DNA from: Parapedobacter sp042666505
Lineage (GTDB): Bacteria > Bacteroidota > Bacteroidia > Sphingobacteriales > Sphingobacteriaceae
Direction of reading: 5' to 3'
DNA length: 64,000 nt
NCBI RefSeq assembly: GCF_042666505.1
Contig: NZ_JBHTDN010000001.1
Span: 248,001-312,000, forward strand
Position numbers and translations under genes: made by a program. Of the stretch, positions 42,008-51,306 are shown piece by piece. Position 1 is the first letter of the stretch; every line of letters begins with the position of its first letter. The notes below the pieces were generated by a model. The model searched no databases and had not been told where the DNA came from. It was given only the letters and a program-made list of their open reading frames with translations.

Positions 42008-43633
42008 ATGGATACGATCGACAACAAAAAGGAAATCTGGCTGGTGGCAAGTGGCGACCTGCGGTTAGCAGCCAATCGATTATGTTGGCAGGCCCAAGAG
42101 ACAATGGAAGCCCAGTTGGCTACGGCCATCGCGCGCCAGGGATGGCACATAAGACGGGCACATCACTACGATTCGGTGAAGCAACATGGATTTATCGATT
42201 CCCAGCGGATGGGCATTGAAGTATTTAAGCGCATTCCCCCCAATGCACCGCTGATTGTCGCCGAAGCCGTCTGGCAGTATACGCACCATGTGCTGGCCGG
42301 ACTTACGACACATCAAGGTCCCATCCTTACGTTAGCCAATTGGAGTGGCCAGTGGCCCGGTCTGGTGGGTATGCTCAATCTCAATGGCTCGCTTACCAAG
42401 GCCAACGTGGCCTATAGTACCTTATGGAGTGTGGACTTTACCGACGATTTTTTTAGCAATGGCCTCAAGGAATGGTTGGAAAAAGGCGTGGTTAGGCACG
42501 ACCTTCGGCATGTGACCCCCTTTGATCTGGTGAAAATTCCCGCCGCTGATGAAGATACCGGTCGTTCATTTGCCCGCCGGCTCCGTACCGAGAAGGCGAT
42601 TATGGGTGTTTTTGATGAAGGCTGTATGGGCATGTATAATGCGATCGTGCCCGATGAGCTGCTGCATTCGACCGGCATCTTTAAAGAAAGGCTCAGCCAA
42701 TCGGCGCTTTACGCGCGGATGCGTACCGTTAGCGATACAGAAGCGGAGACCGTGCTGCAGTGGCTGCTAGATAAAGGGATGACGTTTAAATGGGGAGAGG
42801 ACGAAGAAACGGACCTTACCCGCAGGCAAACCCTGGAGCAGTGTAAAATGTATATCGCCGCCGTACGCATGGCGGCAGATTTCGGCTGCAATACCATCGG
42901 TATTCAATATCAACAGGGCCTTAAAGACCTCACGGTGGCCAGCGACCTGGTCGAGGGGCTGTTGAACAACCAAGAGCGGCCGCCCGTGTTTTCGGAATCA
43001 GGTGAAGAGCTTTTTGCCGGGGAGGCGATTCCCCATTTTAACGAAGTAGACGAATGTGCGGGCATTGATGCGCTGGTAACGTACCGGCTTTGGAAGGAAC
43101 TGGGCATGAGCGGCGAAAACACGCTGCACGATATCCGATGGGGTGAGCACTATTCCGGAAATGGAATTGACGATTTTGTCTGGGTATTTCTGATATCCGG
43201 CGCGGTGCCCGCGTCCCATTTTGAAGGGGGGTATGCAGCAGCGAGCAGCTGGCGGCAATCACCTATGTATTTCCGGCTGGGAGGGGGCACATTACGTGGC
43301 GTGAGCAAGCCGGGGCCGATCGTTTGGAGCCGTATTTATGTGAAAGACGGGCGGTTACAGGCCGATCTGGGCGTAGGTAAGGCCATCAGCCTGCCCGAAC
43401 AGGAAACCCAGCGGCGATGGCAGGCAACCTCTCCGGAATGGCCCATTATGCATGCAGTGCTCCATGGCGTTGACCGCGATCAATTGATGGCCCGTCATGC
43501 GGCCAACCACATACACGTCGTTTACGTAACGGACGAACAAGCGCACCGGGCCTGCCGTGTCAAGGCGGCGGCATTGGATGAGTTAGGTATTGAGGTACAT
43601 TTCTGTGGCGACGTAGCTATTTCAGGGCAATGA
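42008..43633 (+). CDS. FucI/AraA-superfamily sugar isomerase
   Basis: A 541-aa cytoplasmic protein that looks like a member of the L-fucose/L-arabinose isomerase superfamily. It starts with IWLVASGDLRL and has LTLANWSGQWPGLVGMLNLNGSL, GCNTIGIQYQQGLKD, a metal-binding-type HFNEVDECAGIDALVTYRL, GAVPASHFEGGY, and a late HAANHIHVVY segment. The annotation as isomerase is supported by its partners: it overlaps the ribulokinase gene as ATGA and is followed by a sugar symporter. It is not a standard AraA. It should convert an aldopentose (L- or D-arabinose) to a ribulose. Substrate preference is inferred only from context. Confidence 0.75.
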   Translation: MDTIDNKKEIWLVASGDLRLAANRLCWQAQETMEAQLATAIARQGWHIRRAHHYDSVKQHGFIDSQRMGIEVFKRIPPNAPLIVAEAVWQYTHHVLAGLTTHQGPILTLANWSGQWPGLVGMLNLNGSLTKANVAYSTLWSVDFTDDFFSNGLKEWLEKGVVRHDLRHVTPFDLVKIPAADEDTGRSFARRLRTEKAIMGVFDEGCMGMYNAIVPDELLHSTGIFKERLSQSALYARMRTVSDTEAETVLQWLLDKGMTFKWGEDEETDLTRRQTLEQCKMYIAAVRMAADFGCNTIGIQYQQGLKDLTVASDLVEGLLNNQERPPVFSESGEELFAGEAIPHFNEVDECAGIDALVTYRLWKELGMSGENTLHDIRWGEHYSGNGIDDFVWVFLISGAVPASHFEGGYAAASSWRQSPMYFRLGGGTLRGVSKPGPIVWSRIYVKDGRLQADLGVGKAISLPEQETQRRWQATSPEWPIMHAVLHGVDRDQLMARHAANHIHVVYVTDEQAHRACRVKAAALDELGIEVHFCGDVAISGQ

Positions 43634-45297
43634 ACAAAGCAGGTGAAAACTGGGTAATTGGACTGGATTTCGGTACAGATTCTGTGCGGGCATTGCTGGT
43701 GGATGCAGCAACGGGAGAAGAACAAAAGAGCGCCGTAAGGGTTTATCCGCGTTGGAACGAGGGTCGGTATTGTGACAGCCGGCAATCCCGGTTCCGGCAG
43801 CATCCGTTAGACTACATAGAGACCATGGAAGCGGTTATCCGGGAAGTGCTGTCCGGTATTCCAGAAGAAACTGTAAGCCGCATCCGGGGTTTGTCCGTGG
43901 ATACGACCGGTTCAACACCCGTTGCGGTGGACCGGCAGGGGATACCACTGGCGCTGCATCCCGAATTTGCCGAAAATCCCAACGCGATGTTTGTGTTATG
44001 GAAAGACCACACGGCCATTGCCGAAGCCGAGGAAATCAACCGACTCGCGAGCCGATGGGAAACCGATTATACGATGTATTCGGGGGGAAGCTACTCGTCC
44101 GAATGGTTCTGGGCCAAAATGCTGCATATTTTACGAGTCGATCGCCAGGTGGCGCAGCACGCCTACTCCTGGATGGAACATTGCGATTGGATTCCAAATT
44201 TGCTTTGCGGCCATAACGATGTGTTAACTGTGAAACGTAGCCGATGTGCCGCAGGTCATAAGGCGCTATGGCATGAAGCGTTCGATGGCCTCCCCTCAGA
44301 AGCATTTCTTACCACATTGGATCCTCGCCTGAAGGACATGCGCATGCGCCTATACCGGCAGACGTATACGTCGGATGCCGTTGTCGGCACCCTGTCGTCT
44401 GAATGGGCCATGCGTACGGGTCTGCCTCGAAATCTTGTCATTGGGGTGGGGGCGATTGATGCGCACATGGGCGCGGTGGGCGCCGCTATCCGTCCGTATT
44501 CATTGGTGAAGGTCGTCGGAACATCCACCTGCGATATGCTGGTGGCGCCGGTAAACCGGCATCTCGATCACCTGGTCAAAGGCATCTGCGGCCAGGTAGA
44601 TGGCTCCATTATCCCCGGAATGCTCGGGTTTGAAGCTGGTCAGTCGGCATTTGGTGACCTCTACCAGTGGTTTGCCCGATTGGTGGCTTATCCCGTCGCC
44701 GCCTTGCTTAACGATCATATTAAGCAGGAAGAACCGCATGTGCTTGTCGACCGCATTTTGGCGGCATTAAATCGGGACGCTGAGGCACTTCCCGTATCGC
44801 ATGATGATGAAATCGCGTTGGATTGGGTTAACGGACGGCGCACACCTGATGTCAACCCTTTGTTGAATGGGTGGCTTACCGGAATTACGTTGGGTACGGA
44901 TGCACCGCGCTTATTCAAGGCACTGGTGGAGGCTACGGCATTTGGGTCGAAGGCCATAGTCGATCGTTTCGAGGCGGAAGGCATACCTGTACGTGAAATT
45001 ATTGCCACAGGGGGCATTGCCAAAAAATCGCCGTACATAATGCAGGTGTTGGCCGACGTGTTGGACAGACCTATTAAAACCGTAAAAACCGAACAATCGT
45101 GCGCGCTGGGAGCGGCTATGTATGCGGCGGTAGCGGCTGGCGTGTATTCGTCCATTGAAGCAGCACAACAAGCGATGTCATCCGGGTTTGAACGGGAATT
45201 TTACCCACGTACCGACCGTGCCGATGTATACCGCGTGTTGTTCCAACGCTACCAGGCACTGGGAAATCTGCAGGAAAAGTCAACATCCTATAATTGA
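43630..45297 (+). CDS. araB: Ribulokinase (FGGY family)
   Basis: Phosphorylates ribulose to ribulose 5-phosphate using ATP. The 555-aa FGGY kinase starts with VIGLDFGTDSVRALLVD, has the ribulokinase-type GLSVDTTGSTPVAVD, YSSEWFWAKMLH and HCDWIPNLL, then VKVVGTSTCDMLV and GICGQVDGSIIPGMLGFEAGQSAFGD, and the C-terminal ATP site ATGGIAKKSPYIMQVLADVL. These match AraB-type ribulokinases better than xylulo- or glycerol kinases. E. coli AraB accepts both L- and D-ribulose, so the stereochemistry is open. It is translationally coupled to the isomerase. Confidence 0.88.
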   Translation: MNKAGENWVIGLDFGTDSVRALLVDAATGEEQKSAVRVYPRWNEGRYCDSRQSRFRQHPLDYIETMEAVIREVLSGIPEETVSRIRGLSVDTTGSTPVAVDRQGIPLALHPEFAENPNAMFVLWKDHTAIAEAEEINRLASRWETDYTMYSGGSYSSEWFWAKMLHILRVDRQVAQHAYSWMEHCDWIPNLLCGHNDVLTVKRSRCAAGHKALWHEAFDGLPSEAFLTTLDPRLKDMRMRLYRQTYTSDAVVGTLSSEWAMRTGLPRNLVIGVGAIDAHMGAVGAAIRPYSLVKVVGTSTCDMLVAPVNRHLDHLVKGICGQVDGSIIPGMLGFEAGQSAFGDLYQWFARLVAYPVAALLNDHIKQEEPHVLVDRILAALNRDAEALPVSHDDEIALDWVNGRRTPDVNPLLNGWLTGITLGTDAPRLFKALVEATAFGSKAIVDRFEAEGIPVREIIATGGIAKKSPYIMQVLADVLDRPIKTVKTEQSCALGAAMYAAVAAGVYSSIEAAQQAMSSGFEREFYPRTDRADVYRVLFQRYQALGNLQEKSTSYN

Positions 45298-45335
45298 GCG
45301 CAAAAATCGTAGAGAGAATTATTGGACGGAGCGAT

Positions 45336-45343
45336 TATCTTTG
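45336..45343 (+). promoter_or_regulatory. Possible internal promoter before the symporter
   Basis: TATCTTTG matches TAnnTTTG, 31 nt before the likely ATG at 45374. No convincing -33 element is seen. It may allow separate expression of the transporter. Confidence 0.45.
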
Positions 45344-45373
45344 CCAAGACAGAAAGACCAATAGAGAAACTTG

Positions 45374-46930
45374 ATGAAGAACCTTCCCCTTATCGATATC
45401 GCGGTAATTATAGCTTACCTGGCAGCCATGGTGCTGGTCGGCGTATGGTTTTCCCGCAAAAACAAAAACGCCGACCAATTTACCAAAGCTTCGGGGATGA
45501 TACCGGGATGGGCTGTAGGGATATCGCTGTATGCGACCTTTCTCAGCAGCAATACGTTTCTGGGTGTTCCGGGTAAAGCATTTGGGAGTAACTGGAATCC
45601 ATTCGTTTTCAGTCTGTCCATGCCCTTAGCAGCCTGGGTGGCCGTCAAATATTTTGTGCCGTTTTATCGCACTGCGGGAGGAGTGTCCGCATATACCCAT
45701 TTGGAACGTCGTTTTGGACCGTGGGCACGCACGTATGCGATGGTCTGTTTTCTCTTGACGCAGCTTGCGCGCATGGGGTCAATTTTCTTTGGGATTGCCC
45801 TGAGCCTGCAGGCGCTAACGGGTTACGACATGACGACAATTATGGTGATAACTGGGTTATGTATCGTTATTTACACCGTGTTGGGGGGGATAGAAGCTGT
45901 TATCTGGACGGAGGTTGTACAAGGAGTTTTACTGACTTTTGGTGGTTTGTTGATCCTTTACCTCATACTTGCCAACGTAGAGGGAGGTGCAGCGGCGATT
46001 ATTGATATCGGGATCGCCGACGAAAAGTTCAGTTTAGGTAGTTTCGCACCGGATTTTACCGGGTCGTCCTTTTGGGTGATCTTGTTGTATGGCTTTTTTA
46101 TCAACCTGAATAACTTCGGGATGGATCAGAACTACGTGCAGAGGTATCATACTGCACCTTCCGCCCGCGAAGCTGCAAAATCTGTATGGCTCTGCGTGAA
46201 ACTGTATATTCCCATTTCGCTATTATTTTTTGTAATCGGTACCGGGCTGTATGCCTATTATGCTCAACATCCAGAATTGACAGAGACCATTCGGCTGCAG
46301 GCAGCTGCAGAACGGCCATCCCTTAGTGCGTCGCCGGACGAGGTACAACAAACAGCGACTTCGCTGGCATCTGCGGACTTTGGAGATAAGATAATGCCGC
46401 ACTTTATGGTTAATATGATACCTGTGGGTTTGCTGGGGCTCGTGATTTCCGCCATCATGGCGGCGGCGATGAGTACCATCAGCTCAGGCATGAACGCATC
46501 CGCGACGGTATTTACGGAAGATATTTATAAGCGATATATCCGTCCGGACAGCTCCGGCTCGCAAGCGTTACGCGTCTTGTTTATTGCTACGGCTGTATTT
46601 GGTGTGCTGGGTATTGTAACCGGTATCAGTATGATCGGTGTAAAAAGCATTTTGGATGTGTGGTGGCAGCTTTCGGGTATTTTTGCCGGAGGTATGCTGG
46701 GATTATTCCTATTGGGGATCATCAGTAAAAAGGCCGGTAACAGCGACGCGATTATCGCAGTGATTGCAGGCGTATTGGCCATTCTGTGGATGACTTTTTC
46801 GTATCTGATACCTGAGCAATACGGTTACCTGCGATACCCCTTGCATGCAAATATGATCATTGTGGTCGGAACATTGGTGATCTCGCTGGTGGGAACGGGA
46901 TTGGCCACGATGAGGCGCTCACCCGTTTAA
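45374..46930 (+). CDS. Sodium:solute symporter (SSS family), predicted pentose importer
   Basis: A 518-aa inner-membrane transporter of the SSS family with about 13-14 helices. It begins MKNLPLIDIAVIIAYLAAMVLVGVWFSRKNKNADQF and has GISLYATFLSSNTFLGVPGKAFG (sodium-site helix 1), TVLGGIEAVIWTEVVQG and ISAIMAAAMSTISSGMNASATVFTEDIYKRY, all SSS signatures. Third gene of the operon, 76 nt after the kinase. By context it imports the pentose that the isomerase and kinase consume. ATG at 45374 is preferred to the TTG one codon earlier. Confidence 0.88.
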   Translation: MKNLPLIDIAVIIAYLAAMVLVGVWFSRKNKNADQFTKASGMIPGWAVGISLYATFLSSNTFLGVPGKAFGSNWNPFVFSLSMPLAAWVAVKYFVPFYRTAGGVSAYTHLERRFGPWARTYAMVCFLLTQLARMGSIFFGIALSLQALTGYDMTTIMVITGLCIVIYTVLGGIEAVIWTEVVQGVLLTFGGLLILYLILANVEGGAAAIIDIGIADEKFSLGSFAPDFTGSSFWVILLYGFFINLNNFGMDQNYVQRYHTAPSAREAAKSVWLCVKLYIPISLLFFVIGTGLYAYYAQHPELTETIRLQAAAERPSLSASPDEVQQTATSLASADFGDKIMPHFMVNMIPVGLLGLVISAIMAAAMSTISSGMNASATVFTEDIYKRYIRPDSSGSQALRVLFIATAVFGVLGIVTGISMIGVKSILDVWWQLSGIFAGGMLGLFLLGIISKKAGNSDAIIAVIAGVLAILWMTFSYLIPEQYGYLRYPLHANMIIVVGTLVISLVGTGLATMRRSPV

Positions 46931-46945
46931 GATCGCCATGATAGG

Positions 46946-47812
46946 CTACCCCTCTTTCTGGTTGAATTTTTCCTTAAAGCGCGCGATTTTCTTTAACTGT
47001 TCGTGGAACCGGTCGCCAAACGACCTTACTTGTTTCGGTGGTTCCAGATTGTCCGCAACTCCTTTGTCCGCCATTTCGTCGGTTACCTGGAATGCCTCTA
47101 CTACGATGGATGGAAAGAATGCTTTGCTCTTGGTCACCGTCCGTTGGCCTACCCAATTCATTGCTACATAGTTCAGTGCAAGCGTGAGCAACACAAAACT
47201 TCCCTTTGGCAGCTGCCTACTGCAATTCCAGTTGATTTCAACTTCTTGGTTTTCATTCACAAAATCAAAAGTGACGTGATCGATGATGTGGACAGATTCA
47301 TTGAAGAAATTGAAGGCAGTCACAAGAATAGAAAAGTGGGGATTGAACCGCGGCGGTTCGGCTGGATAATTAATGTCCTTCATCACATTGAATTTCGGAA
47401 TCGAGAACTGAATCCGACCATTCGGTGCGATTTCGACGCTCGGTCTTACCCTTATTAGCCTTTCGATACGGGAATCGAGATTGAATTGAAAGCCTTTCAG
47501 CGGACTTAAATCGGCGTCATGAAGCGTTCGTTCACCGATTTCTTTGGTTGATGTCCGTATACATTCTGCTACGGCTGCGGTTAACCGGACAGGCATCTTC
47601 CCATCATATTCTTCGAAGAAATTACACAGGACGCGGCGAAGCATTTTTGCCTGCGTACTCGCCAAACCAAACTCCAATGCATTTAGCTTGGTGGCGTAGG
47701 TCTGCCGTACGCGTGCCGGAGCAATCTGTAGCACTTGTTTATCCCGATACCCGCGATACACGATGTTGTTTATTTTTCCCTTAATTTTCCCATTTCTTCC
47801 TTGTGTGGCCAT
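46946..47812 (-). CDS. Hypothetical protein, weakly like DUF6266 proteins
   Basis: Not recognised with confidence. The 288-aa product has no signal peptide and no membrane helix. The N-terminus is basic and glycine-rich (GRNGKIKGKINNIVYRGYRDKQVLQIAP), which recalls the DUF6266 proteins scattered in Bacteroidota genomes. The remainder alternates helical and beta segments and ends in a Lys/Glu-rich helix (FHEQLKKIARFKEKFNQKEG). It converges with the symporter gene 15 nt away. Its upstream gap carries tandem and inverted repeats unlike the rest of the window, which may mark a recently acquired unit. Confidence 0.65.
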   Translation of the reverse strand: MATQGRNGKIKGKINNIVYRGYRDKQVLQIAPARVRQTYATKLNALEFGLASTQAKMLRRVLCNFFEEYDGKMPVRLTAAVAECIRTSTKEIGERTLHDADLSPLKGFQFNLDSRIERLIRVRPSVEIAPNGRIQFSIPKFNVMKDINYPAEPPRFNPHFSILVTAFNFFNESVHIIDHVTFDFVNENQEVEINWNCSRQLPKGSFVLLTLALNYVAMNWVGQRTVTKSKAFFPSIVVEAFQVTDEMADKGVADNLEPPKQVRSFGDRFHEQLKKIARFKEKFNQKEG

Positions 47813-48225
47813 TTTCGAAAAATTACGTTATTGTCAAGTTATTTTTTAAATTTACATCGGTCTCCTGCGTTATCCATATTTCTTTTTTCTTCCTCCTGAC
47901 CAGCTTTGCACCATCTTTATACCAAGTGTATACCATCTCCGCTATGAATCAGTCATCAATTCATAGTACACCCAATATAAGTCCAGGTTTTCTCCATAAA
48001 AATTGGATTCATATTGGACTTACATTGGACTCATATTGGACTCATTCAGGAGAAGGTACAGCGAAGGTACCTGTATGATATGTAGTAATGGTATATGATT
48101 TCATAGGTAATTTATGATTGTATGTTCAGTTGGTTAACCAAATATAGCCAGCTGGTTTGAAAAAAGCAAATTTCATCGGTAACTTTACTCACGGTTTGCA
48201 TCATCCATCGTTATTCTGTTCATCG
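47813..48225. other. AT-rich gap with repeats
   Basis: No convincing gene. The stretch holds an inverted repeat CTATGAAT/ATTCATAG (47942-47949 and 47959-47966), a CCAATATAAGTCCA copy (47972-47985) and four 11-nt tandem units (48002-48045, listed separately). A TTG at 48157 could extend the downstream glycosyltransferase by 23 codons. Confidence 0.5.
48002..48045. repeat. Four tandem 11-nt units
   Basis: ATTGGATTCAT, ATTGGACTTAC, ATTGGACTCAT and ATTGGACTCAT follow one another without gaps. Starting at the TGG within one unit and running into the next (48026-48039), 13 of 14 positions match the reverse complement of an upstream segment (47972-47985), so the array can also fold back on it. The 11-nt period is close to one helical turn, as in arrays of protein-binding sites. 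Confidence 0.8.
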
Positions 48226-49875
48226 ATGTTAGGTAACCGAGTTTTCTCTCTCTTATGTGCAGCCGGTATTGCGGTGAATGGGATTGGTCTGTTTACCGGT
48301 GTCATGATGATCGATGGTGCACTGTATGCGCTCATCGCAAAGAACATGGTTGTAAATGCCAACTATGAATTTCTTACGCTTCACGGGTTCGACTGGTTGG
48401 ACAAACCCCATTTTCCTTTTTGGTGCACCGCACTTATCTACAAGCTGTTGGTTATCAGCGATTTCGCCTACAAGTTGCCCGCGTTTATCTTTTGGCTTAT
48501 CGGTGCGTTGTATACCTTTCTGCTCGCCCGCAGGCTGCATAGTCGTCATGCTGCGCGCATAGCCGTATTGATTTATCTCAGTGTATTGCACCTTTTGCTG
48601 TGCAATTCGGCGGTAAATGCCGAACCGTATCTGACAGGAATGATCGTCGCAGCGATCTATCATTTCTACCGAACGTATCGTGGCGATGCATTCGTTCAGC
48701 TCGTATTGGGTGCATTGTGGGCAGCCATGGCAGTGATGACCAAGGGAATTTTTGTGTTGATCATCATCGGCAGCGGGTTCATCGTGTGGTGGCTTATCCG
48801 GAGGGAATGGCGGCAATTTATCAACTATCGATGGTATCTGGCCATCGTCCTGTTATTGATCTTTATCCTACCGGAACTTTATTGCCTATACAGGCAGTTT
48901 GATGCAAGACCTACGGCTGAGGTGTTCGGACAGACGAATGTGTCGGGCATCCGCTTCTTTTTTTGGGATAGTCAGTTTGGCCGCTTCTTCAATTCAGGGC
49001 CCATAAAGGGGCATGGCGATCCGTTCTTTTATCTGCATACCACGTTATGGGCATTCCTGCCCTGGTCTTTGCTGCTTCCCGCTGCCGTCTATTTTTCGTT
49101 CGGCAGGAAACGGAAGCTGGCAATCGGGCATCCGCTGTTGTGGGGCAGCATTTTGATCACGTTTTTATTGTTTTCGGCATCGCAATTCCAGTTGCCACAC
49201 TACCTTAATGCAATCTTTCCGCTGATGAGTATCTGGATAGGCCAGCTGTTAGCCGGCATGGACCGATTGCCCCGCATGGGTGTCATGCACCGTGTGCAAT
49301 GGTATTCCGGCCTGTTGGTGATCATTCTGCTTTGCCTGTTGGTTTTTTTTTTCCATAGTGATGGCTGGTGGTTACTGGTTGCCTTTATCGCCATAGTGGG
49401 CGGGTCGGCGCTGATTTACACGCGTCGGATTTCAGCTCATAACACATTTCTGGCGAGCTATGCCGTGGGCCTGTTAATTGGAATCTTTTACGGAGGATAC
49501 GTATATCCTGGACTATTAGGCTATCAAAGCGGAGATCGCATGGGGCGTTTTATCAATGCCACTATCGGCGTAGAACGCCATGGGGAGTGTATATATGTGT
49601 TAGACCAGGAAATAGAAAACTTTATGCTTGGTTTCCGATGCAACATGCCGTTACAAGCCATTCGGTCCGGAGAGCGGTGGAAAACCATAGCGGATGGGAG
49701 TCTGCTGGCGGTAAGCACAGAGCGTTTGGAAGAAATACCGGATTATTACGACGTGGAGTCGATCGCGTCCTTTGCCGGATACCGCGTGAGCCGCTTGACA
49801 TCCGCATTCTTTTATTATCAATCACGGGATGCGCAACTCGGTAAATTTTATCTGGTGCGGTTAAAAAAGCGCTAA
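48226..49875 (+). CDS. ArnT/PMT-like membrane glycosyltransferase
   Basis: A polytopic membrane protein of the GT-C fold with about 11-12 helices, 549 aa from the ATG at 48226 (572 aa from a TTG at 48157). The first periplasmic loop has the catalytic acidic residues expected after helix 1 (MMIDGALYALIAKNM), then WLDKPHFPFW, as in ArnT-type enzymes that transfer sugars from polyprenyl phosphate. Further features are the FFWDSQFGRFF segment, the HYLNAIFPLMSIW helix, and a C-terminal periplasmic region. The target (lipid A, glycan or protein) is unknown. It stands alone between the repeat gap and the phosphatase genes. Confidence 0.82.
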   Translation: MLGNRVFSLLCAAGIAVNGIGLFTGVMMIDGALYALIAKNMVVNANYEFLTLHGFDWLDKPHFPFWCTALIYKLLVISDFAYKLPAFIFWLIGALYTFLLARRLHSRHAARIAVLIYLSVLHLLLCNSAVNAEPYLTGMIVAAIYHFYRTYRGDAFVQLVLGALWAAMAVMTKGIFVLIIIGSGFIVWWLIRREWRQFINYRWYLAIVLLLIFILPELYCLYRQFDARPTAEVFGQTNVSGIRFFFWDSQFGRFFNSGPIKGHGDPFFYLHTTLWAFLPWSLLLPAAVYFSFGRKRKLAIGHPLLWGSILITFLLFSASQFQLPHYLNAIFPLMSIWIGQLLAGMDRLPRMGVMHRVQWYSGLLVIILLCLLVFFFHSDGWWLLVAFIAIVGGSALIYTRRISAHNTFLASYAVGLLIGIFYGGYVYPGLLGYQSGDRMGRFINATIGVERHGECIYVLDQEIENFMLGFRCNMPLQAIRSGERWKTIADGSLLAVSTERLEEIPDYYDVESIASFAGYRVSRLTSAFFYYQSRDAQLGKFYLVRLKKR

Positions 49876-49927
49876 CATCCTATAATACCCGGCCAATTTG
49901 ATACAGAAGCCGGATGACCTAATGGGA

Positions 49928-49935
49928 TACCTTTG
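49928..49935 (+). promoter_or_regulatory. Possible promoter -7 box before the phosphatase genes
   Basis: TACCTTTG matches TAnnTTTG, 20 nt before the ATG at 49956. The nearest TTTG (49897-49900) is 27 nt upstream, longer than the usual spacer. Confidence 0.45.
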
Positions 49936-49955
49936 AGTAAATCAATGACAAACAA

Positions 49956-51254
49956 ATGGTAAAATATGGTTTTATCCTAAGTAATTGCCTTCTTTTAGCG
50001 GTTACCTGTAGTTTTTCGCAGACCACCGATCAAGGATTGGCTGATTCAATCCCCCGGCGTATCATTTTGAATGTAACGGAGGATTTAGCCGCTTCGGTAG
50101 CGATTAACTGGCAAACGGCCGGTGAGGTGAAAGAGAGTTTCGCAGAGATCGCGATTGCCGATGCAGACCCGCGTTTCGTCGATAAAGCAGTTCGGAAAAA
50201 AGCTGAAACCGAATGGGTGGGGCTGGGCGATACCGTATCGTCCAACTACCATTCGCTGGTTTTCGATGACCTGATTCCCAATACGAAATATGCCTATCGC
50301 GTCGGCCACGGGAACCATTGGAGCGAATGGTTTCACTTTGTTACGGCCAGCGATCAGCCGACAGACTCCTTCCAATTTATTTATTTCGGAGACGTGCAGG
50401 TAAATATCCGATCACTTTGGTCGCGGGTCGTACGAGAAGCCTTTGCGAAAGCGCCAAACGCCCGACTGCAACTGTACGCCGGGGACATCATTAACCGGGC
50501 AAACCGGGATGAAGAATGGGCCGATTGGTTTGCGGCGGGTGGTTTCATACACAGCATGATACCCGGACTTCCGTCGCCCGGCAACCACGATCATTTTAAC
50601 CTGCCGAATGGTGAACGGGCCGCGTCGGTTTTTTGGCGGCCCCAGTTTAACCTGCCGTTAAACGGTCCGAACGGACTGGAAGAAACTTGTTATTTCGCTG
50701 ATGTGCAGGGGGTACGGTTCATATCCCTTAATTCCGACCAAGCGGAGGAGTCAGACGTGCATTTGGAAGCCCAGCGTGTCTGGTTGGAACGTATTCTCGA
50801 GAATAACCCAAACACCTGGACGGTTGTTACCTTTCATCATCCGATTTATTCGCCCAAAGGAACGCGTGATAATAAGCGGATGCGGGAGACGTTTAAGCCG
50901 ATTTTTGACCGATACAGGGTCGACCTCGTGTTGCAGGGACACGATCATACCTATGCGCGGGGCATGAGTAAAATCCCGATGGATGGCAAAGGGGAATCGT
51001 CCGGAACGATGTATGTTGTCTCGGTAAGCGGTCCAAAAATGACCGGTAGCCATGTAGAGAAAAAATCTTGGATGGACCGGTCGGCAATCTATACCCAATT
51101 ATTTCAAATTATTGACGTATCTTCACAAAAGCTCTCGTTTAACGCCTATTTGGCCACTGGAGAGCTTTACGACGCGTTTGATTTAATTAAGCAAGAAGGA
51201 ACGATAAACAAGCTGGTCGACCGGATACCCAATCGGATGCCGGAACGGCAGTAA
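49956..51254 (+). CDS. Purple acid phosphatase-like metallophosphoesterase
   Basis: A 432-aa exported enzyme. A signal peptide (about 1-21) is followed by a fibronectin-type domain typical of purple acid phosphatases (about 28-130, INWQTAGEVKESFAEIAIAD and YAYRVGHGNHWSEWFHFVTA). The calcineurin-like domain has the metal-ligand motifs FGDVQ, AGDIINRANRDEEW, PGNHDHF, TFHHPIY and QGHDHTYARG. It should hydrolyse phosphate esters in the periplasm or outside. It is followed by a PafA-type phosphatase gene 52 nt later on the same strand, so a joint role in phosphate release is likely. Confidence 0.88.
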   Translation: MVKYGFILSNCLLLAVTCSFSQTTDQGLADSIPRRIILNVTEDLAASVAINWQTAGEVKESFAEIAIADADPRFVDKAVRKKAETEWVGLGDTVSSNYHSLVFDDLIPNTKYAYRVGHGNHWSEWFHFVTASDQPTDSFQFIYFGDVQVNIRSLWSRVVREAFAKAPNARLQLYAGDIINRANRDEEWADWFAAGGFIHSMIPGLPSPGNHDHFNLPNGERAASVFWRPQFNLPLNGPNGLEETCYFADVQGVRFISLNSDQAEESDVHLEAQRVWLERILENNPNTWTVVTFHHPIYSPKGTRDNKRMRETFKPIFDRYRVDLVLQGHDHTYARGMSKIPMDGKGESSGTMYVVSVSGPKMTGSHVEKKSWMDRSAIYTQLFQIIDVSSQKLSFNAYLATGELYDAFDLIKQEGTINKLVDRIPNRMPERQ

Positions 51255-51306
51255 ATGCTGCGGTCTCAGAGGAACCAGCCATGTCAATGCCTGATACAAA
51301 GCCGAT

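Noticed and set aside
42008..43633. Naming the isomerase araA
   Set aside because: It lacks the usual AraA start and spacing and looks more like the FucI side of the superfamily; only the operon context suggests a ribulose product.
48002..48045. CRISPR-like array
   Set aside because: The units are 11 nt and directly adjacent, with no spacers and no cas genes in the window.
47803..48078. A 91-codon plus-strand frame across the repeat gap
   Set aside because: It reads through the 11-nt tandem repeats, begins inside the oppositely oriented gene and has no coding character.
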